From: Verrucomicrobiota bacterium
GTDB lineage: Bacteria; Verrucomicrobiota; Lentisphaeria; JABSQK01; JAJFLO01
Assembly: GCA_021772615.1 (NCBI GenBank)
Contig: JAJFLQ010000100.1
Coordinates: 1 to 35,766 of the forward strand
Direction of reading: 5' to 3'
DNA: 35,766 nt
Position 1 is the stretch's first letter, and each line of letters starts with the position of its first letter. A model generated the notes under the pieces. The model had not been told where the DNA came from, ran no database searches, and worked only from the letters and a program-made list of their open reading frames with translations. The position numbers and the translations under genes were made by a program. Shown piece after piece: positions 31,235 to 35,766 of this stretch.

Positions 31235-32233
31235 CTAGTCACATTCTTCCCGAGCCTTCCGGGTCATCAGGTCGCGGACACCCTGGCGAAGATCCTTGCC
31301 ATGATACAGACCGGCGTAAACCTCGTCGATTATCGGGACGTCGACGCCGATCTTGCGCGCCAGGTCATGGGCGCTGCTGGTGGTGGCGATGCCTTCGGCA
31401 ACGACCATGCCCATACCTGCAACAATCGACTTCAAGGCAACTCCCTGCCCCAGTTGTTCGCCGACAAATCGATTGCGGCTATGGCCGCTCGAGCACGTGA
31501 CGATCATGTCCCCCACACCGCTGAGACCGGAAAATGTGGTCGCCTTGCCACCGAGTGCCTTACCCATACGTGCCAGTTCCGCAATGCCGCGCGTGATCAA
31601 CGCCGCCTTGGCGTTGTCACCGAGTTTCATGCCGTCGCTGATACCCGCAGCGATTGCGTAGACGTTTTTCAAGGCGCCTCCCAGTTCGACACCGACGACG
31701 TCGGTACTGGTATACACCCGAAAAACGTTGTTCATAAAACACGCCTGCACGTCCCGTGCGGCATCCGGGCAGGTAGATGCCACGACCACTGCCGTCGGCA
31801 CACCGCGGGCGACTTCTTCCGCATGGCTTGGTCCCGATAATACCGCATACCGGCTGTCGTCGAGAATGTCGGCGCACATTTCGCTGATACGCATAAGCGT
31901 GCCGAGTTCGATGCCTTTGGCCACATTTACAACGATGTGATCGTTGCCGGGACCGGTGTCGGATAGTTGCTCGATGCATCGCCGCGCGAATTGCGTGGGA
32001 GCCGCCAGCACCACAATGCGCGCGCCTGCGACAGCATCTGCCATCGATGTCGTGGCCGTCAACCCATCCGGTAGTGACACGCCTTTTAGAAAACGATCGT
32101 TCCGCCCCGTTTTGTTAATCTCCCGTACGTTATCCTCGAACGGCCCCCAGAGCGTGATCTGGTTGCCGTTGTTACGCAATAGTATCGCGATGGCAGTGCC
32201 CCATGCACCATCACTGAGAACCGCAATCTTCAT
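31235..32233 (-). CDS. gpsA: NAD(P)-dependent glycerol-3-phosphate dehydrogenase
   Basis: A 332-residue enzyme that reduces dihydroxyacetone phosphate to sn-glycerol 3-phosphate, the backbone for phospholipids. The N-terminal Rossmann segment is MKIAVLSDGAWGTAIA; the catalytic lysines are in NVAKGIE and GGALKNVYAIAAG, and KLGDNAKAALITRG and SGVGDMIVTC are typical of GpsA. In the dinucleotide motif the first Gly of G-x-G-x-W-G is Ser (S-D-G-A-W-G). ATG 32233 is chosen because MKIAVL is the family start and AAAAGGAC lies upstream; an earlier start at 32275 would add 14 polar residues. The gene overlaps the end of plsY by 23 bp, so both are read from one mRNA, and its product is the substrate of PlsY. 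Confidence 0.93.
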   Translation of the reverse strand: MKIAVLSDGAWGTAIAILLRNNGNQITLWGPFEDNVREINKTGRNDRFLKGVSLPDGLTATTSMADAVAGARIVVLAAPTQFARRCIEQLSDTGPGNDHIVVNVAKGIELGTLMRISEMCADILDDSRYAVLSGPSHAEEVARGVPTAVVVASTCPDAARDVQACFMNNVFRVYTSTDVVGVELGGALKNVYAIAAGISDGMKLGDNAKAALITRGIAELARMGKALGGKATTFSGLSGVGDMIVTCSSGHSRNRFVGEQLGQGVALKSIVAGMGMVVAEGIATTSSAHDLARKIGVDVPIIDEVYAGLYHGKDLRQGVRDLMTRKAREECD

Positions 32234-32885
32234 CGCTTTTCTGTCCTTTTCCGGTGAATCTGTTTTCCGTACCATCGAGCAATCTTTCGATATTGCGACG
32301 GTGTTTCAGTATGACCAATCCGGCGAGTACGCTTATAAAGACCAGATTCGGCCGGCCGAGTTGCCGTTCCGGCGGCAATACGAAGCAGTCGATCGCGATC
32401 GCGAGAACCGGTGCCGCGCCGACTGCTGCGATGCTTGCCAGCGACACGTAGCGGCTGATTGCGAAAACCACATACCACAACACCAATGCGGGTAGTATCG
32501 CGTGAGGCGCCAGAGCCATCACGGCGCCTGCTGCGGTAGCCACCCCCTTACCGCCATGAAATTTCAGAAACGGGCTCCAGATGTGGCCTGAAATCACACT
32601 TACCACAGCTGCAATCGCCATGAAATCCGTATAGGGAAGTGTTTCCTGGACGGCGACTGTCGATTGCACCAGGATGACTGGAACAAATCCTTTACCGGAA
32701 TCCAGGAGAAAGCACAGGTACCCCCATTTCTTTCCGCATGTACGGAGGATATTCGTCGCGCCGACATTGCCGCTGCCGTGCGCGCGAATGTCGATGCCAG
32801 TCAACCTCCCGATAATATATCCAAACGGTATCCCGCCGACAGCGTAACAACAGACCACAACAGCAAGATGGGGAGTATACGCCAT
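32211..32885 (-). CDS. plsY: Glycerol-3-phosphate acyltransferase PlsY
   Basis: A 224-residue membrane enzyme that transfers an acyl group from acyl phosphate to glycerol 3-phosphate to give lysophosphatidic acid. All three family motifs are present: GSGNVGATNILRTCGKKWG, FLKFHGGKGVATAAGAV, and a C-terminal helix ending LVILKHRRNIERLLDGTE, the H-x-x-N-I-x-R-L-x-x-G-x-E step. About five to seven membrane helices are seen. The length is near the usual 200, with about 20 extra C-terminal residues that overlap gpsA. The start ATG 32885 has only a weak ribosome site, but it is 13 bp after the upstream gene. Confidence 0.93.
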   Translation of the reverse strand: MAYTPHLAVVVCCYAVGGIPFGYIIGRLTGIDIRAHGSGNVGATNILRTCGKKWGYLCFLLDSGKGFVPVILVQSTVAVQETLPYTDFMAIAAVVSVISGHIWSPFLKFHGGKGVATAAGAVMALAPHAILPALVLWYVVFAISRYVSLASIAAVGAAPVLAIAIDCFVLPPERQLGRPNLVFISVLAGLVILKHRRNIERLLDGTENRFTGKGQKSDEDCGSQ

Positions 32886-32898
32886 GTGCGATCCAGAG

Positions 32899-33333
32899 CT
32901 ATATATCGAATGCGCGCGGTCGATCCAATATTTCCCGAATTACAAAAGCCTTCCGCAGCGATGAGAGCGACCGCATCTCCTTCGCGATCGAGAATTCTTT
33001 GCGTCCGTGCTGAATCGATGCGTAACTGTACTTGGTGGTCGAAAGCAATCCCAGTGCAGGTGTGGGCGCCGGCGACCATGCGGTGCGTGCGCTGACACCG
33101 ACTTCTTCAGGGGTAATGGTGAGCTGTGGCAGTGTCGGTGGCGTTGGCGCAGCAGTTGATGGCGTCTCGCGCAGCACTTCGTCAAATCGATGTTCGATTG
33201 TCTTGGGAAATTCGACCCACTCATCGGAATCCCACTGAGGCGCCGTCTCGGCAGGGCGCTGCTCCCGCTTTTTGCTGAGAAAACTAACCAGCGAGGCAAC
33301 CAGAAAAAGGATGAGGATGATAAGATCTTCCAC
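32899..33333 (-). CDS. Short membrane-anchored protein of the FloA neighbourhood
   Basis: A 144-residue protein with one N-terminal helix (LIILILFLVASLVSFL) and then a Pro/Thr-rich linker. The C-terminal segment is LSSLRKAFVIREILDRPRAF. The L-R-x-A-x-V-x-x-E-I-L-x-x-P-R-A end is one I associate with small hypothetical proteins next to floA in Planctomycetes and related phyla; I could not check this. Function is unknown. It starts with GTG 33333, supported by AAGGAGG seven bases upstream, and lies only 2 bp after the floA stop, so it is clearly co-translated with it. Confidence 0.75.
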   Translation of the reverse strand: MEDLIILILFLVASLVSFLSKKREQRPAETAPQWDSDEWVEFPKTIEHRFDEVLRETPSTAAPTPPTLPQLTITPEEVGVSARTAWSPAPTPALGLLSTTKYSYASIQHGRKEFSIAKEMRSLSSLRKAFVIREILDRPRAFDI

Positions 33334-33335
33334 GG

Positions 33336-34334
33336 CTATTCCTCCTTGCCGGTGCCGGAAATAGTCGATCGCATTTCTGTATCGGCCTTCAGGTTTTCGA
33401 TCCGGTAATAGTCCAGTATGCCCAGGTGGCCGTCGCGAAACGCCGACGCCATAGCCAGAGGGACCTCGGCCTGTGCCTCGACAACCTTCGCCTGCATTTC
33501 CTGTACCTTCGCTGCCATCTCCTGCTCCAGCGCTACCGCGGCAGCCCTGCGCTCTTCCGCCTTGGCCTGGGCCACGCGTTTGTCGGCCTCTGCCTGATCT
33601 GCCTGGAGTCTGGCGCCGATATTGTCGCCCACATCAATGTCTGCGATGTCGATCGACAAGATTTCGAATGCGGTGCCGCTATCGAGCCCTTTATCCAGAA
33701 CGCGCTTGGAAATAAGATCGGGATTCTCCAGTACCAGCTTGTGCGATTCCGATGAACCGATCGTCGTTACAATGCCTTCGCCGACTCGGGCTATAATGGT
33801 CTCCTCGGTCGCACCGCCGATCAATCTGTCGAGATTCGCGCGCACGGTTACCCGAGCCTTGGCTTTCAACTGAATACCGTCTTTTGCCACAGCATCTATC
33901 GTCTGCCTTCCCTTTGCTGGATCGGGACAATCAATGACCTTGGGATTCACGCTGGTGCGGACCGCGTCGAGCACGTCGCGGCCGGCGAGGTCGATCGCGG
34001 CAGCGCGCTGGAAATTAAGGGTAATGCCGGCCTTATCCGCGGCGATCAATGCGTTCACGACCGAGAGGATATCGCCGCCCGCGAGTAGATGGGATTCAAG
34101 ACTATCGGTATCGATGCGCAGGCCGGCCTTGTGCACCCGGATCAATGCTTCAACGATGAGCGACGGGGGAACCTTCCTCAGTTTCATGCCGATCAGATTG
34201 CGAAATGAAAGGTCGACATTGGATGCCCATGCCCGCACCCAGATGCCAAAGAACAGTATGATGACAAACATACATACGAATCCCACCAACAGCATGATGG
34301 AAAACAGCAACAGCCATAACGGCGCCAATGACAT
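33336..34334 (-). CDS. floA: Flotillin-like protein FloA
   Basis: A 332-residue bacterial flotillin. It has an N-terminal membrane hairpin (about 5-32: [15 protein letters not shown] then [12 protein letters not shown]), then [29 protein letters not shown] and [26 protein letters not shown]. An SPFH domain and a coiled coil rich in Ala/Glu/Gln ([29 protein letters not shown]) follow. It forms oligomers that define membrane microdomains and affect fluidity and protein assembly. The length fits B. subtilis FloA (331 residues). The start is well fixed: TAGGAGGT lies a few bases upstream of ATG 34334. Its usual partner NfeD is encoded 54 bp upstream on the same strand. Confidence 0.93.
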   Translation of the reverse strand: MSLAPLWLLLFSIMLLVGFVCMFVIILFFGIWVRAWASNVDLSFRNLIGMKLRKVPPSLIVEALIRVHKAGLRIDTDSLESHLLAGGDILSVVNALIAADKAGITLNFQRAAAIDLAGRDVLDAVRTSVNPKVIDCPDPAKGRQTIDAVAKDGIQLKAKARVTVRANLDRLIGGATEETIIARVGEGIVTTIGSSESHKLVLENPDLISKRVLDKGLDSGTAFEILSIDIADIDVGDNIGARLQADQAEADKRVAQAKAEERRAAAVALEQEMAAKVQEMQAKVVEAQAEVPLAMASAFRDGHLGILDYYRIENLKADTEMRSTISGTGKEE

Positions 34335-34388
34335 CGATACCTCCTAAACAGTTTGCGATATTGTGCTCTGTGAATCCGGCGAAACCCT

Positions 34389-34874
34389 TCAGACCTGATT
34401 CTGTGTGCCGTCACTCGCGGCGGCAACAACGATTCGGTTGCCTTCTACCTCGATCACTTCGATCTCACTACCCTGGTCGATCAATTCGCCTCGCGATACC
34501 ACGTCGTACCGTTTGTTGCTGAGTAACGCGGTGCCGGAAGGGCGCAAGTCCGTTCGGGCGATGCCACGTGCCCCGAGCAATGACACGTATCCTTTATCAT
34601 AACCCTGCCAATCGCCGGCGTCTTTGTCAAGGAAAATTTTCTTGCCCGTTGCGGAGTCTGGAAAATACCGGACCCAAGCAAGGAAGCCGAAAATTCCGAA
34701 TACAATCGCACCGGTAAAAAGCCCCACACCGAGGGCCAGGCTCTCTGCAAAACCCAGAACAATACCTGCGGTGATAAGAACAATGCCGAACGCCCCGATG
34801 ATCCCGCCGGGAATGATGACTTCGACGAAGAGGAGAACGATGCCGATTGCAATGAGGGAGATGATAAGGATCAT
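34389..34874 (-). CDS. NfeD-family membrane protein (short form)
   Basis: A 161-residue NfeD protein without the serine-protease domain. Helices near the N-terminus (LIISLIAIGIVLLFVEVIIPG, GIIGAFGIVLITAGIVLGF and GVGLFTGAIVFGIFGFLAW) precede an OB-fold domain (GYVSLLGARGIARTDLRPSG, then IDQGSEIEVIEVEGNRIVV). NfeD proteins act together with flotillins such as FloA, encoded just downstream. I chose ATG 34874, since the 38 residues added by an ATG at 34988 are polar and do not fit the family. No strong ribosome site supports this ATG. It is the first gene of the five-gene run that ends with gpsA. Confidence 0.85.
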   Translation of the reverse strand: MILIISLIAIGIVLLFVEVIIPGGIIGAFGIVLITAGIVLGFAESLALGVGLFTGAIVFGIFGFLAWVRYFPDSATGKKIFLDKDAGDWQGYDKGYVSLLGARGIARTDLRPSGTALLSNKRYDVVSRGELIDQGSEIEVIEVEGNRIVVAAASDGTQNQV

Positions 34875-35521
34875 GGCGTACTCGAGTTGGCTGACGTATG
34901 CAGACGTGTTGCGCCGAAGCGATACTGCCCGACGTTCAGAACGCTGGGGGACAGTGAAAGTATAGCGTCTCCTGTCCGCCGCGTCCATGCCTTCTCTAGC
35001 AGCCAGTCGGACTTCGGCTGAATCTACTGTGAAATTGATAGCATTGATGCATTTTCTCCCGAATTGTCGTTGAGCTTACGCATTCCAAATCGCAAGACCA
35101 AAATCCCAAATAAATCCGCAAATAAAATCAGTCCAACGCACCAAACGTTATGTACATTGATACAAACGGCGTCCAGAACTACCAATTTCGGCAATTTGAG
35201 ATTGTGGTTTGGATGTCATTTGATGCTTGTGATTTGGACTTTCCTGATCGAAACCCTTTTCGAACAGGCTCAAACACGTGGGGCGGTGAACGCCAACCAA
35301 AATCCGGAAGGAAGTGCATCATGTTAATCTGTTGTGATACTTTTTTCGGTCGATTAGTCGGCGTAACACAATAACGCTGTGAATAATGCGGGATTCCGCG
35401 GTAATTGATCGCATAACGCATTAGAAAAATTGATGATCACACCTACTGTATCGCTGTTCGTACGTATCCCGTACAGGCCAGGCGCTGCCACCGCCGTGGT
35501 GCGTGCGCCGGCAAGATTTTA
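34875..35521. other. 647 bp gene-free region between nfeD and the tRNA
   Basis: The short frames here have no protein-like composition, and I see no ribosome site for them. From about 35040 to 35420 the DNA is AT-richer than its surroundings. It should hold the promoter of the nfeD-gpsA operon and that of the tRNA. I found no strong repeat or hairpin. Confidence 0.5.
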
Positions 35522-35595
35522 TGCCCGATGGTGTAATGGTAGCACATCGGATTCTGATTCCGTGAGTCTAGGTTCGAGTCCTAGTCGGGCAACCA
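35522..35595 (+). tRNA. tRNA-Gln (anticodon CTG)
   Basis: A complete cloverleaf. Acceptor arm TGCCCGA (35522-35528) pairs with TCGGGCA (35585-35591), followed by discriminator A and an encoded CCA (35593-35595). The D arm contains AATGGTAGCAC, the anticodon loop is TTCTGAT with anticodon CTG, and the T loop is GGTTCGAGTCC. The weak first pairs (T-A, G-C) suit tRNA-Gln. It reads CAG codons. A second Gln tRNA for CAA would be needed elsewhere. The 171 bases after it hold no gene that I can see. Confidence 0.95.
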
Positions 35596-35766
35596 ATCAG
35601 CATTGCTCAAAGCAAGGATTCTGGTATACCTGAATCCGTGAAAAATATTGCAGATCGTCAAGGCCAGTGGAACTGGCTGGAATTTTGTTGCGAACACTGG
35701 TCAAATTGAGATTGTAACCCGAGCGCGACGCGTGGCATCAGTCCTGATGTGGTTCAATAGAGCGTC

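Noticed and set aside
31085..31840. 251-residue plus-strand frame opposite gpsA, starting in a repeat
   Set aside because: No recognisable motif, no ribosome site, and it overlaps a clear gpsA.
35064..35374. Two overlapping frames of 74-87 residues in the last gap
   Set aside because: No ribosome site, ordinary non-coding composition and no motif; not reported as genes.
35430..35633. 67-residue frame over the tRNA
   Set aside because: It runs through the whole tRNA-Gln gene, so it is a chance frame.
35607..35640. Small stem GGATTC/GAATCC after the tRNA as a terminator
   Set aside because: Only six pairs, a ten-base loop and no U-run follow.

Overview
The window is about 35.8 kb of gene-dense, moderately GC-rich bacterial chromosome. 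It carries 25 protein-coding genes (one truncated by the window edge) and one tRNA. There is no plasmid, phage, IS or CRISPR signature. The lineage cannot be fixed from sequence alone. An outer-membrane barrel, a LolA-like periplasmic protein and a flotillin/NfeD/short membrane protein set, together with PQQ-type beta-propellers, suggest a diderm bacterium of the PVC type (Planctomycetes, Verrucomicrobia, Lentisphaerae, Kiritimatiellae) or a related candidate phylum. That placement is an inference with low confidence.

Layout. Positions 1-1379 (minus) hold a truncated multi-membrane glycosyltransferase. Next on the plus strand come an iron-type alcohol dehydrogenase (1530-2702) and a secreted PQQ-like beta-propeller (2782-3909). 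They are followed by a translationally coupled pair: a HemN/HemW-like radical SAM protein (4124-5461) and a chorismate-lyase-fold protein (5461-6003). A gene-free stretch with palindromic elements leads to a second, membrane-anchored beta-propeller (6552-8294). On the minus strand a KAS III-like ketosynthase and an acyl-CoA dehydrogenase form a two-gene unit (10727-8389).

Divergent from that pair is the most interesting block, 11481-20031 on the plus strand. Its genes are a UbiB/ABC1-family kinase with C-terminal membrane helices, an outer-membrane beta-barrel, a LolA-like periplasmic protein, and an RND/MMPL exporter with a C-terminal cyclic-nucleotide-binding domain. Two small very basic proteins (DUF6200-like and DUF6312-like) and a CoA-binding protein follow. 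Read together these look like an envelope lipid or hydrophobic-molecule export machine that may be gated by a cyclic nucleotide. A complete class III adenylate cyclase with receiver, GAF and PAS domains lies about 9 kb further on (29378-27123, minus) and could supply the signal.

The rest includes a minus-strand operon of a secreted protein, a WecE-type sugar aminotransferase and a TPMT-like methyltransferase (22397-20045). A PP2C-type phosphatase with a membrane anchor and a long Ala/Pro-rich linker is followed by an orphan flagellin-like protein (22445-25846). The cyclase is co-directional with a GMP reductase. HflX is divergent from the cyclase. A membrane operon follows: NfeD, FloA, a short membrane protein, PlsY, GpsA (34874-31235, minus). 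A tRNA-Gln(CTG) closes the window.

Four intergenic gaps carry copies of one dispersed element. It is about 85 bp long, its ends are inverted repeats, and its terminal hairpins vary in a compensatory way. All functional calls come from reading motifs; no database search was run.
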